Below, piece after piece: positions 46,443-58,200 of a DNA stretch of 64,000 nt. Below the pieces are notes generated by a model that worked only from the letters and a program-made list of their open reading frames with translations, had not been told where the DNA came from and searched no databases. The DNA is taken from NCBI RefSeq assembly GCF_000001635.26, contig NC_000071.6:8711001-8775000 (forward strand), written 5' to 3'. Each line of letters opens with the position of its first letter. Position 1 is the first letter of the stretch. The DNA is from Mus musculus. Lineage: Eukaryota; Chordata; Mammalia; Rodentia; Muridae. The position numbers and the translations under genes were made by a program.

Positions 46443-46851
46443 TGTTGCGTTTGCTCTCGACCAGCAAGAACGACACGACCACCAGTTCTTCTAACAACAG
46501 TTTATTCAGCAAACTTCAGTCTTCATCTCTCTCGCTTCATCTTTTTCCTCATCTTTCTCTTTCTTCCCTCTTTCTCTCTCTCTGACCCGGGCCTCTCACT
46601 CTTATATACTCTCAGCCCTCATCCACTCATGGCAGGCCATGTCACCTCACCAGGCACACAGCTTCAGCTAATCAGGGCAGCAGGGGCATGTCTCTACCAA
46701 AATGGATTCGCCAGTATCCTAGTGCACCTGTGTAGCTCTCACGATGGTCATGGCTTATTTTCAGGTGTATGAGGAAGTCAGGTGCAAGTCATAAGACTTA
46801 GCTGCAGTCCCTGGCACCTTCTTGGGACTGCTGCCACACCCGCTCCTCACA
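46443..46851 (-). repeat. 3' LTR of the class II provirus
   Basis: 409 bp, minus orientation. Minus-strand TATA-type signal TATATAA (46612-46618 on +), AATAAA poly(A) signal (46501-46506 on +), and a GA-rich stretch between them. About 25 mismatches to the 5' LTR by eye. Confidence 0.92.
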
Positions 46852-46876
46852 TCTCCCCCTTTTTTCTTTTTTGGCA
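46852..46876 (-). other. Polypurine tract next to the 3' LTR
   Basis: On the minus strand, ccaaaaaagaaaaaagggggaga runs directly into the LTR start TGTGAGGAG: a typical plus-strand priming site, confirming the minus orientation. Confidence 0.85.
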
Positions 46877-48664
46877 GAGAGAATGTCTGTCTTAGATTAC
46901 CCCCTGCAGCAATGCCCCTTACCCGTCCTTGGGAGACAAACAGCATTGGTTTGGTCCCTGTCTTAGGTTGGTGACATGCCCAGGGAGTCTTATCCGTCAC
47001 TGACGACTTCTCTATCATGCCAAGCCACACATGGGGAGATTGTCCTGTTTGCATGTGGCAGGTGCATCAGAAGGCCAGGATGCTGATTAATCTATGGCTA
47101 GATTTTGATTGCTGCAAGCAAGCCTCATGGGTGAAGGTAGAGGTCTGATCCCCAGTGTACAAGCATAGGAGCCCTACAGAAAACCATCCCTTGGGATCAT
47201 CACCCAGAGAGGTCTTGGTCAGCTCCCGTGTTGTTTTTCCTGGGGGAAGGGAACTAGGACACTGAACCTTCATGCAATCAGACGTGCTTTCCACAGGAAG
47301 CCAACAGCAAGCTATCCTCTGTGCAGTGCTTAGCCTCGCAACCCATGACATAACGCAGCATTATTTCTTTAGAGCAGCAAACCGAATCTGAGGACATTGT
47401 CCCACCTCCACTGCGGCAAAAGCCTGTGCTACCATGGCGAAAGTGCGGGCCTGCACACGCTGCACCTGACACATGCTCCAAACACACAACACACACACTA
47501 TTACAAGCATACATCCCAGGGCTCCCATTAGCCCTGAGGCAAGGGATCTTATAAACAATAAACACAAAAGGAGGTCACATACAAACAGGCGTAGCCTGAA
47601 AAGAAACATTCCTTCTTCTAGCAAATTGAAATACAGAAGTTTCAAACACATTAGAACCATTCCAATAAAATTTGCATTATCTCATGCCCCTCCTGCCACC
47701 TGACTTAAGGGGGAAAGATCAGTGCAACTACCATTCACCCCACATAACAACCATACATATAAGGGGCACTGCCCAAGGTGGAAGGGAGTCAGGAACACTC
47801 CTACAAAAAGGAAAAGGGGGGGGGAGCCCATCTAGGTTGGGAGGGTATAGTGCCAATGCCCTTGGATATAATGGCAGGCCACACCCCTTGAATCCAGGTA
47901 GCATTAGCTTTAGTAGATACAGCTGAACACAATCACCCATCTGTGAAATATTTTGAATCATCTGAAAACACAGCAATCCCCTTAGCTGAAGCAGCATAGA
48001 AAAAAGGCAATTGTAGCAAAGCATTAGATGTAAAGAATTGAGGAAACACTTGAATGTGTCAATGGCATGGGCCTCAGGAACACAGACATAATTCCCCAAC
48101 GTAGCTCTTCAGTTCTCACTAGCAGGAGCATTCCCAGCCACAGGAACATCCACGTCCTCATAGCTCTGCTTGCCCTGAATTGCTTTGGTCAGCCGTTCTG
48201 GGACCCACAGCTGTTGTCGATGATCCTGAGGAAACACAAACAGACCCTCTCTCCCAAACCAATTGAGTGCACTCCTCTCTCACCTGATTCAAAGCCTCAT
48301 TACCTCTCTGGAGCTCTGCGCCACATCTTTATCTTCTATGCAATTTCTCACTAACTTCCAGACTGGCAAAACCCTTTTTAGTAAAACCCTCTGTTCCTCT
48401 GCAAACGTCAATTCCCAATGGTGCTTGGTGCAACTTGTCCCAAACCCGTGAACCTTAACTTGTCCCAAAGCCGGGAACCTTAACTTGTCTCAAAACCGCA
48501 AACCTTATCGTTACTTTGTGCCTGCTTCCTGGCAACTTTATATTTGCCTCTATTTTATCCGAGGTCCTTCCCAAACTCCTGGGGTCGTAAGTTTCACTTA
48601 CCGTGAACTTACCCTGCTGGCAAACACTGACTGCTAAAAGTTCTGAACTCGTTGGTGGGGGAGT
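46877..48664 (-). pseudogene. Provirus internal region, mostly non-coding; env-tail-like ORFs
   Basis: No intact retroviral gene. The minus frame 47361-47660 (99 codons) has a strongly hydrophobic middle (GLMGALGCMLVIVCVLCVWS) followed by a polar tail, compatible with an env transmembrane anchor and cytoplasmic tail. Minus 46761-47054 overlaps the PPT side. A G run lies at 47814-47824. The protein-family assignment is an inference. Confidence 0.4.
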
Positions 48665-48688
48665 CGGTTCCCTGTACGGGCCACCAAT
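48665..48688 (-). other. Primer-binding-site-like sequence
   Basis: Next to the 5' LTR, on the minus strand, the sequence reads TGGTGGCCCGTACAGGGAAC. It resembles a lysine-tRNA type primer-binding site with small changes, as expected for a class II ERV. Confidence 0.55.
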
Positions 48689-49097
48689 TGTCACGTCCAC
48701 TCTTGACCAGCAAGAACGACACGACCACCAGTCCTTCTAACAACAGTTTATTCAGCAAACTTCAGTCTTCATCTCTCTTGCTTCATCTTTTTCCTCATCT
48801 TTCTCTTTCTTCCCTCTTTCTCTCTCTCTGACCCGGGCCTCTCACTCTTAAATACTCTCAGCCCTCATCCACCCACGGCAGGCCACGCCACCTCACCAGG
48901 CATGCAGCTTCAGCTAATCAGGGCAGCAGGGGCATGTCTCCACCAAAATCGATTCGCCAGTATCCTGGTGCACCTGCGCAGCTCTCAGGATGGTTGTGGC
49001 TTATTTTCAGGTGTATGAGGAAGTCAGGTGCAAGTCATAAGACTTAGCTGCAGTCCCTGGTGCCTTCTTGGGACTGCTGCCACACCCGCTCCTCACA
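48689..49097 (-). repeat. 5' LTR of the class II provirus
   Basis: 409 bp, same signals as the 3' LTR, but the TATA-type box reads TATTTAA (48848-48854 on +). Poly(A) signal at 48747-48752 (+). Six of its about 25 differences to the other LTR fall in the last 20 bp of U5. Confidence 0.92.
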
Positions 49098-51509
49098 CAG
49101 ATGAATTTGCAGATTGCTCTTTCTAATTAGTTGAAGAATTGAGTTGGAATTTTGATGGGGATTGCATTGAATCTGTAGATTGCTTTTGGCAAGATACCCA
49201 TTTTTACTATATTGATCCTGCCAATCCATGAGCATGGGAGATCTTTCCATCTTCTGAGATCTTCTTTAATTTCTTTCTTCAGAGACTTGAAGTTCTTATC
49301 ATACAGAATCTTTCACTTCCTTAGTTAGAGTCACGCCAAGGTATTTTATATTATTTGTGACTATTGAGAAGGGTATGGTTTCCCTAATTTCTTTCTCAGC
49401 CAGTTTATCCTTTGTGTACAGAAAGGCCATTGACTTGTTTGACTTAATTTTATATCCAGCTACTTCATTGAAGCTGTTTATCAGGCTTAGGAGTTCTCTG
49501 GTGGAATTTTATATATTATCATATCATCTGCAAAAAGTGATATTTTGACTTCTTTCTTTCCAATTTGTATCCCCTTGATCTTCTTTTGTTGTCGAATTGC
49601 TCTGGCTAGGACTTCAAGTACTATGTTGAATAGGTAGGGAGAAAGTGGGCAGCCTTGTCTAACCCCTGATTTTAGTGGGATTGCTTCCAGCTTCTCACCA
49701 TTTACTTTGATGTTGGCTACTGGTTTGCTGTAGATTCCTTTTATCATGTTTAGGTATGGGCCTTGAATTCCTGATCTTTCCAAGACTAATCATGAATTGG
49801 TGTTGGATTCCAATTTTCCCATCTAACGAGATGGTCATGTGGTTTTTGTCTCTGAGTTTGTTTATGTACTGGATTATGTTGATGGATTTCCTTATATTGA
49901 ACCTGCCCTGCATCCCTGGAATGAAACCTACTTGGTCAGGATGGATGATTGTTTTAATGTGTTCTTGGATTCGGTTAGCGAGAACTTTATTGAGGATTTT
50001 TGCATCCATATTCATAAGGGAAATTGGTCTGAAGTTCTCTATCTTTGTTGGGTCTTTTTGTGGTTTAAGTATCAGAGTAATTGTGGCTTCATAGAATGAG
50101 TTGGGTAGCATACCTTTTGTTTTTATTTTGTCAATAGTTTGTGAAGAACTGGGATTAGATCTTCTTTGAAGGTCTGATAGAACTCTGCACTAAACCCATC
50201 TGGTCCTGGGCTTTTTTTGGTTGGGAGACTATTAATGACTGCTTCTATTTCTTTAGGAGATATGGGATCTGTTGTTATGTCTCCCTTTTCATTTCTGATT
50301 TTTTAAATTAGGATGCTTTCCCTGTGCCCTCTAGTGAGTCTGGCTAAGGGTTTATCTATCTTGTTGATTTTCTCATAGAACCAGCTCCTCATTTGGTTGA
50401 TTCTTTGAATAGTTCTTCATGTTTCCACTTGGTTTATTTTGCCCCTGAGTTTGACTATTTCCTGCTGTCTACTCCTCTTGGGTGAATTTGCTTCTTTTTG
50501 TTCTAGAGCTTTTAGGTGTGTTGTCAAGCTGCTAGTGTGTGCTCTCTCTAGTTTCTTTTTGGAGGCACTCAGAGCTATGAGTTTCCTTACCACTGCTTTT
50601 ATTGTGTCCCATAAGTTTGGGTACAATGTGTCCTCATTTTCATTAGATTTAAAAAAGTCTTTAATTTCTTTATTTTTTTCCTTGACCGAGTTATCATTTG
50701 AGTAGAGCATTGTTCACCTTCTATGTATATGTGTGCTTCCCGTTGTTTTTGTTGGTATTTAAGACCAGCCTTAGTCTGTGGTGATATGTTAGGGTGCATG
50801 GGATTATTTCAGTCTCCTTGTATCTGTTGAGGCCTGTCTTGTGACCAATTATATCACCAATTTTGGAGGAGGAACCATGAGGTTCTGAGAAGAAGGTATA
50901 TTCTTTTGCTTTAGGATGAAATGTTCTATAAATATCTAGTAGATTCATTTGATTCCTAACTTCTGTTAGTTTCACTATGTCTCTGTTTAGTTTCTGTTTC
51001 CATGATCTGTTCATTGCTGAGAGTGGGGTGTTGAAGTCCCCCACTATTATTGTGTGGTGGGATGTGTGCTTTGAGCTTTAGTAAAATTTCTTTTATGAAT
51101 GTGGGTGCCCTTGCATAGAGCATAGATGTTCAGAATTGAGAGTTCATCTTGGTAGACTTTTTCCTTGACCAATATGGTGTCCTTCCTTATCTTTTTTGAT
51201 AACTTTAGGTTGAAAGTTGATTTTATTTGATATTAGAATGGCTACTCCAGCTTGTTTCTTGGGGCTGTTTGCTTGGAAAATTGTTTTCCATCCTTTTATT
51301 CTGAGGGAGTGTCTGTCTTTGTCACTGAGGTGCGTTTCCTGTATGCAGCAAAGTGCTGGCTCCTGTTTATGTATTCAGCCTATTAGTCTATGTCTTTTTT
51401 GGGGAATTGAGTCCATTGATGTTAAGAGATATTGAAGAAAAGTGATTGTTACTTCCTGTTATTTTGTTATTAAGAGGTGGAATCATGTTTGTGTGGCTAT
51501 CTTCATTTG

Positions 51510-52620
51510 GGTTTGTTGAAAGATTACTTTCTTGCTTTTTCTAGGGTGTAGTTTCCCTTCTTGTGTTGGAGTTTTCCATCTATTATCCTTTGTAGGGCTG
51601 GATTTATGAAAATATATTGTGTAAATTTGGTTTTCTCATGGATTATCTTGGTTTCTCCATCTATGGTAATTGAGAGTTTTGCTGGGTATAATAGCCTAGG
51701 ATGGTATTTGTGTTCTCTTAGAGTCTGTATGACATCTGTCCAGGATATTCTAGCTTTCATAGTCTCTGGTGAGAAGTCTGTCTGTGTAATTCTTATAGGT
51801 CTGCCTTGACTTTTTTCCCTTACTGCTTTTAATATTCTTTCTTTGTTTATTACATTAGGGTTTTGATTATCATGTGACAGGAGGGATTTCTTTTCTGGTC
51901 CAGTCTATTTGGAGTTCTGTAGGCTTCTTGTATGTTCATGGGCATCTCTTTCTTTAGGTTAGGGAAGTTTTATAATTTTGTTGAAGACATTTACTGGCCC
52001 TTTAAGTTGGGAATCTTTGTTCCCTTCTATACCTATTATCCTTAGGTTTGGTTTTCTTATTGTGTCCTGGATTTCCTGAATGTTAGGAAAGTTCCTGGTT
52101 AGGAGCTTTTTACACCTTGCATTTTCTTTGACTGTTGTGTCAATGTTTTCTATGTTATCTTCTGCACCTGAGATTCTCTCTTCTATCTCTTGTATTCTGT
52201 TGGTGATGCTTGCATCTATGTCTCCTGATCTCTTTCCTAGGTTTTCTAACTCTAGAATTGTCTCCTCTTGTGATGTCTTTATTGTTTCTATCTCCATTTT
52301 TAGATCTTGGATGTTTTTGTTAATTTCCTTCACCTATTTAATTGTGTTTTCCTATAATTCTTTAAGGGAGTTTTGTGTTTCCTCTTTAAGGGCTTCTAGC
52401 TGTTTACCTGTGTTCTCCTATATTTCTTTAAGGGAGTTCTTTATGACCTTCTTAAAGTCCCCTATCACCATCATGAGAAGTGATTTGAGAATCTTGTTTT
52501 TCTAGTGTGATGGTGTATCTAGGACTTCCTATGGTGGGAGAAGTGGGTTCTGATGATGCCAAGTAACCTTGGCTTCTATTGCTTATATTCTTATGCTTGC
52601 CTCCTGCCATCTGATTATCT
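51510..52620 (-). pseudogene. L1 ORF1, broken (F-type)
   Basis: Homologous in order to the intact ORF1 at 54057-55172: N-terminus, coiled coil (minus 51959-52333 is open), and C-terminal domain (minus 51524-51760). Frame breaks separate the parts, including one soon after the start (near 52452). Confidence 0.85.
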
Positions 52621-53460
52621 CTAGCGCTACATGCCCTCGGTAGATGTGACTGGGGCCTGTCCTTTCTGTGATCCACAGAGTTCAACTGTTTCTGTGATCC
52701 TGTAATCCTGGGATCCTGGAATCCTAGGATCCTGTGATCCTGTGGTCCAGGGTATGTTAGAGCACATGGGAGTGGAACTTCTTCTGGATGTTATGGGACT
52801 GGCTGCAGAGTTTGTGCCCTAGGTCTGCTCAGGGCACCTCTGATCCTATGACCCTGGGTGTGTTAGTGAGCCCGGGAGTGGATCTTACTCTGGGTGTTGT
52901 GGGACTGGCTGCAAAGTTTGCTCCCAAGATTTACTCACAGCACCTGCTCAGACCGGAAGGAACCTGTGCTACTTGTTGGGTGGTGTTTCTGTGTGCCTGA
53001 GTCCTGCTGGTCCCAGTTACTTCCAGTGTTGGGGCAGTTGTTCTGTCCTCCTCACCTCTTATCTTATGATCCTGGGTGTGTTAGAGTGCTTGGGAGTGGA
53101 GCTTCCTCTGGGTGTTGTGGGACTGGCTCTGATCCTGGGAATGTTGGAGTGCCTGGGAGTGTATCTTCTTTTGTGTTTGTGGGACTGGCTGCAGAGTTCG
53201 CACCCAAGGTCTGCTCAGAGCACCAGCCCAGGCAGGGTCTGGTGGAGTTTCTGGGTGTCTGGGTGGCCCTGGTCCCAGTTACTTCCAGTGCTGGGGCAGA
53301 TGTTGTGCCTTCCTCACCTCTGATCCTATGATCCTGGATGTGTTAGAGTGCTTGGGAGTGGAGCTTCCTCTGGGTGTTGTGGTACTGGCTGCAGAGTTTA
53401 TACCCATGGTCTGCTCAGTGCACCATCTCCTTGCTGACCAGTTCTTATCTCTTGGAGACT
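52621..53460 (-). promoter_or_regulatory. F-type L1 5' promoter repeats
   Basis: A phrase with tgatcctatgatcctgg, gtgttagagtgcttgggagtgg and tgggactggctgcagagttt recurs about four to five times between 52740 and 53410, roughly every 100-250 nt because of internal deletions. This differs from the Tf-like monomers at 1-1198. A (GGATCCTG)-like mini-cluster lies at 52690-52745. Transcription would run leftwards. Confidence 0.75.
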
Positions 53461-53515
53461 TGCTATCTCAGATCACCAAAATCTCTCCACCCACTGGTAG
53501 ATAAGTTACCATGCC
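53461..53515. other. Short spacer between two head-to-head L1s, with TSD
   Basis: The 13-nt sequence aagttaccatgcc at 53503-53515 is repeated at 59736-59748 and is the target duplication of the plus-strand L1. Confidence 0.85.
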
Positions 53516-54056
53516 CGTTTTGGTTCCGGGACTCTGCCAAACTTAGGAGATTGGTCTGAACAGGTGAGAGGGTGCACCACAGAACCAGACGGCTTCTGGG
53601 ACAGGTGAAGCCACAGAGCCGCTGAGGCAGCGCCCTTTTCGGGCTGCAGACAGCCGACCACCTTCCCGACCAGAGGACAGGTGTCCACCTGGCTCGGAAG
53701 GCCTCAGCCTCAGGAGCCACCTTGGTTCCGGGACTCCACCGAACTTAGGAAATTAGTCTGCACAGGTGAGAGTCTGCACCACAGAAGATGACAGCTTCTG
53801 GGACCTGCCAAAGCAACACAGCTTCTGGGAAAGGTCCTGTTTTGGGCCTTCTTCTTCGGCCAGGAGGAGGTCCAAACACAAGATATCTGCGCACCTTCCC
53901 TGTAAGAGGAGAGCTTGCCAGCAGAGAGTGCTCTGAGCACTGAAACTCAGAGGAGAAAGTCTGTCTCCCAGGTCTGCTGATAGACTGTAACAGAATCACC
54001 AGAAGAACAATCTCTAAACAGAGTCAACTATAACAACTAACTCCAGAGATTACCAG
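53516..54056 (+). promoter_or_regulatory. L1 5' UTR with monomer promoter and tether
   Basis: One monomer of about 206 bp (ggttccgggactctgccaaa at 53521 repeats as ggttccgggactccaccgaa near 53725) and a partial second, then the non-monomeric tether up to ORF1. The monomers are the reverse complement of the unit at 1-1198, for example acttaggaaattagtctg. Confidence 0.88.
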
Positions 54057-55172
54057 ATGGCGAAAGGTAAACGTAGGAATCTTACTAACAGGAACCAAGA
54101 CCACTCACCATCATCAGAACCCAGCACTCCCACTTCGCCCAGTCCAGGACACCCCAACACACCCGAAAACCTAGACCCAGATTTAAAAGCATATCTCATG
54201 ATGATGGTAGAGTACATCAAGAAGGACTTTAATAACTCACTTAAAGAAATACAGGAGAACACTGCTAAAGAGTTACAAGTCCTTAAAGAAAAACAGGAAA
54301 ACACAATCAAACAGGTAGAAGTCCTTACAGAAAAAGAGGAAAAAACATACAAACAGGTGATGGAAATGAACAAAACCATACTAGACCTAAAAAGGGAAGT
54401 AGACACAATAAAGAAAACTCAAAGTGAGGGAACACTGGAGATAGAAACCCTAGGAAAGAAATCTGGAACCATAGATTCGAGCATCAGCAACAGAATACAA
54501 GAGATGGAAGAGAGAATCTCACGTGAAGAAGATTCCATAGAGAACATCGGCACAACAATCAAAGAAAATGGAAAATGCAAAAAGATCCTAACTCAAAATA
54601 TCCAGGAAATCCAGGACACAATGAGAATTCCAAACCTACGGATAATAGGAGTGGATGAGAATGAAGATTTTCAACTCAAAGGACCAGCAAACATCTTCAA
54701 CAAAATTATTGAAGAAAACTTCCCAAATATAAAGAAAGAGATGCCCATGAACATACAAGAAGCCTACAGAACTCCAAATAGACTGGACCAGAAAAGAAAT
54801 TCCTCTCGACACATAATAATCAGAACAACAAATGCACTAAATAAAGATAGAATACAAAAAGCAGTAAGGGAAAAAGGTCAAGTAACTTATAAAGGCAAGC
54901 CTATCAGAATTACACCAGATTTTTCACCAGAGACTATGAAAGCCAGAAGAGCCTGGACAGATGTTATACAGACACTAAGAGAACACAAATTCCAGCCCAG
55001 GCTACTATACCCAGCCAAACTCTCAATTATCATAGATGGAGAAACCAAAGTATTCCACGACAAAACCAAATTCACCCATTATCTCTCCACAAATCCAGCC
55101 CTTCAAAGGATAATAACAGAAAAAAACCAATACAAGAACGGGAACAACGCCCTAGAAAAAACAAGAAGGTAA
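54057..55172 (+). CDS. L1 ORF1 protein, intact (371 aa)
   Basis: RNA-binding chaperone of L1 that coats L1 RNA in cytoplasmic particles. Domains in order: a Ser/Pro-rich N-terminus (MAKGKRRNLTNRNQ, SPSSEPSTPTSPSPGHPN); a coiled coil at about residues 45-150 with heptad-like KEIQENTAKELQVLKEKQEN repeats; a central RRM at about 160-260 (IQDTMRIPNLRIIGV); and a basic C-terminal domain (KGKPIRITPDFSPETMKARR). Length is normal for mouse ORF1 and no stop interrupts it. It is a transposon gene, not a host gene, and expression is unknown. Confidence 0.93.
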   Translation: MAKGKRRNLTNRNQDHSPSSEPSTPTSPSPGHPNTPENLDPDLKAYLMMMVEYIKKDFNNSLKEIQENTAKELQVLKEKQENTIKQVEVLTEKEEKTYKQVMEMNKTILDLKREVDTIKKTQSEGTLEIETLGKKSGTIDSSISNRIQEMEERISREEDSIENIGTTIKENGKCKKILTQNIQEIQDTMRIPNLRIIGVDENEDFQLKGPANIFNKIIEENFPNIKKEMPMNIQEAYRTPNRLDQKRNSSRHIIIRTTNALNKDRIQKAVREKGQVTYKGKPIRITPDFSPETMKARRAWTDVIQTLREHKFQPRLLYPAKLSIIIDGETKVFHDKTKFTHYLSTNPALQRIITEKNQYKNGNNALEKTRR

Positions 55173-55212
55173 TCCCTCAACAAACCTAAAAGAAGACAGC
55201 CACAAGAACAGA

Positions 55213-58200
55213 ATGCCAACTTTAACAACAAAAATAACAGGAAGCAACAATTACTTTTCCTTAATATCTCTTAATATCAATGGTCTCAACTCCCCAATAA
55301 AAAGACATAGTCTAACAAACTGGCTACACAAACAAGACCCAACATTTTGCTGCTTACAGGAAACTCATCTCAGAGAAAAAGATAGACACTACCTCAGAAT
55401 GAAAGGATGGAAAACAATTTTCCAAGCAAATGTTATGAAGAAACAAGTTGGAGTAGCCATCCAAATATCTGATAAGATTGACTACCAACCCAAAGTCATC
55501 AAAAAAGACAAGGAGGGGCACTTCATTCTCATCAAAGGTAAAATCCTCCAAGAGGAACTATCAATTCTGAATATCTATGCTCCAAATACAAGGGCAGCCA
55601 CATTCATTAAAGAAACTTTAGTAAATATCAAAGCACACATTGCACCTCACACAATAATAGTGGGAGACTTCAACACACCACTTTCACCAAGGGACAGATC
55701 ATGGAAACAGAAACTAAACAGGGACACAGTGAAACTAACAGAAGTTATGAAACAAATGGATCTGACAGATATGTACAGAACATTTTATCCTAAAACAAAA
55801 GAATATACCTTCTTCTCAGCACCTCATGGTACCTTCTCCAAAATTGACCACATAATAGGTCACAAAACAGGCCTCAACAGATTCAAAAATATTGAAATTG
55901 TCCCATGCATCCTATCAGATCACCATGCACTAAGGCTGATCTTCAATAACAAAATAAATAATAGAAAGCCAACATTCACGTGGAAACTGAACAACACTCT
56001 TCTCAATGATAGCTTGGTCAAGGAAGGAATAAAGAAAGAAATTAAGGACTTCTTAGAATTCAACGAAAATGAAGCCACAACATACCCAAACTTATGGGAC
56101 ACAATGAAAGCATATCTAAGAGGAAAACTCATAGCTCTGAGTGCCTCCAAAAAGAAACTAGAGAGAGCATACATTAGCAGCTTGACAACACACCTAAAAG
56201 CTCTAGAACAAAAGGAAGCAAATTCACCTAAGAGGAGTAGACACCAGGAAATAATCAAACTCAGGGGCAAAATCAACCAAGTGGAAACAAGAAGAACTAT
56301 TCAGAGAATCAACCAATCGAGGAGCTGGTTCTTTGAGAAAATCAACAAGATAGACAAACCCTTAGCCAGACTCACTAGAGGGCACAGGGAAAGCATCCTA
56401 ATTAACAAAATCAGAAATGAAAAGGGAGACATAACAACAGATCCTGAAGAAATCCAAAACACCATCAGATCCTTCTACAAAAGGCTATACTCAACAAAAC
56501 TGGAGAACCTGGATGAAATGGAGACGTTTCTAGACAGATACCAGGTACCAAAGTTGAATCAAGATCAGGTTAATGATCTAAACAGCCTGATATCCCCCAA
56601 AGAAATAGAAGCAGTCATTAATAGTCTCCCAACCAAAAAATGTCCAGGACCAGATGGGTTTAGTGCAGAGTTCTATCAGACCCTCAAAGAAGATCTAATC
56701 CCAGTTCTTCACAAACTATTCCACAAAATAGAAACAGAAGGTACTCTACCCAACTCATTCTACGAAGCCACAATTACTCTGATACCTAAACCACAAAAAG
56801 ACCCCACAAAGATAGAGAACTTCAGACCAATATCCCTTATGAATATTGATACAAAAATCCTCAATAAAGTTCTTTCTAACCGAATCCAAGAACACATCAA
56901 GACAATCATCCATCCTGACCAAGTAGGTTTCATCCCAGGGATGCAGGGATGGTTTAATATACGGAAATCCATTAACGTAATCCAGTATATAAACAAACTC
57001 AAAGACAAAAACCACATGATCATCTCGTTAGATGCTGAGAAAGCATTTGACAAAATCCAACACCCATTCATGATAAAAGTGTTGGAAAGATCAGGAATTC
57101 AAGGCCCATACCTAAACATGATAAAAGCAATCTACAGCAAACCAGTAGCCAGCATCAAAGTAAATGGTGAGAAGCTGGAAGCAATCCCATTAAAATCAGG
57201 GACTAGACAAGGCTGTCCACTCTCTCCCTACCTATTCAACATTGTTCTTGAATCCTAGCCAGAGCAATTCGACAACAAAAGGAGATCGAGGGGATACAAA
57301 TTGGAAAGGAAGAAGTCAAAATATCACTTTTTGCAGGTGATATGATAGTATATATACGTGACCCTAAAAATTCCACCAGAGAACTCCTAAGCCTGATAAA
57401 CAGCTTCAGTGAAGTAGCTGGATATAAAATTAACTCAAACAAGTCAATGGCCTTTCTCTACACAAAGGACAAACAGGCAGAGAAAGAAATTAGGGAAACA
57501 ACACCCTTCTCAATAGCCACAAATAATATAAAATACTTAGGCGTGACTCTAACTAAGGAAGTGAAAGATCTGTATGACAAGAACTTCATGTCTCTGAAGA
57601 AAGAAATTCAAGAAGATCTCAGAAGATGGAAAGAACTCCCATGCTCATGGATCGGCAGGATCAATATAGTAAAAATGGCTATCTTGCCAAAAGCAATCTA
57701 CAGATTCAATGCAATCCCCATCAAAATTCCAACTCAATTTTCAACAAATTAGAAAGGGCAATTGGCAGATTCATCTGGAATAACAAAAAACCTAGGATAG
57801 CAAAAGCTCTTCTCAAGGATAAAAGAACCTCTGGTGGAATCACCATGCCCGACCTAAAGCTGTACTACAGAGCAATTGTGATAAAAACTGCATGGTACTG
57901 GTATAGAGACAGACAAGTAGACCAATGGAACAGAATTGAAGACCCAGAGATGAACCCACACATCTATGGTCACTTGATCTTTTACAAGGGAGCTAAAATC
58001 ATCCAGTGGAAAAAAGACAGCATTTTCAACAAATGGTGCTGGCACAACTGGCTGTTATCATGTAGAAGATTGCGAATTGATCCATTACTATCTCCTTGTA
58101 CTAAGGTCAAATCTAAGTGGATTAAAGAACTCCACATAAAACCAGAGACACTGAAACTTATAGAGGAGAAAGTGGGGAAAAGCCTCGAAGATATGGGTAC

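Larger units (their letters stand above)
46443..49097 (-). mobile_element. Two-LTR class II ERV provirus, 2.65 kb, inserted in L1 ORF2
   Basis: Minus-oriented provirus: 3' LTR 46443-46851, internal 46852-48688, 5' LTR 48689-49097, both LTRs 409 bp with TG...CA ends. A 6-bp target duplication cagatg lies at 46437-46442 and 49098-49103, and the L1 reads on correctly from one side to the other. The internal 1.84 kb has no gag or pol that I can recognise, so it could move only in trans. The group (IAP-like or another ERVK) is not decided. Confidence 0.92.
49098..53460 (-). mobile_element. F-type L1, 5' half (ORF2 N-terminal part, ORF1, promoter)
   Basis: Continues the L1 of 44483-46442: ORF2 RT (FADD present, minus 49487-49783), endonuclease region to about 51470, ORF1 from its ATG at 52618-52620 (minus) to about 51510, and then a 5' region. 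Broken frames throughout. Its ORF1 start (MAGGKHKNISNRSQ) differs from the Tf/A-like start of the L1 at 54057 and matches my knowledge of F-type mouse L1s. Confidence 0.9.
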
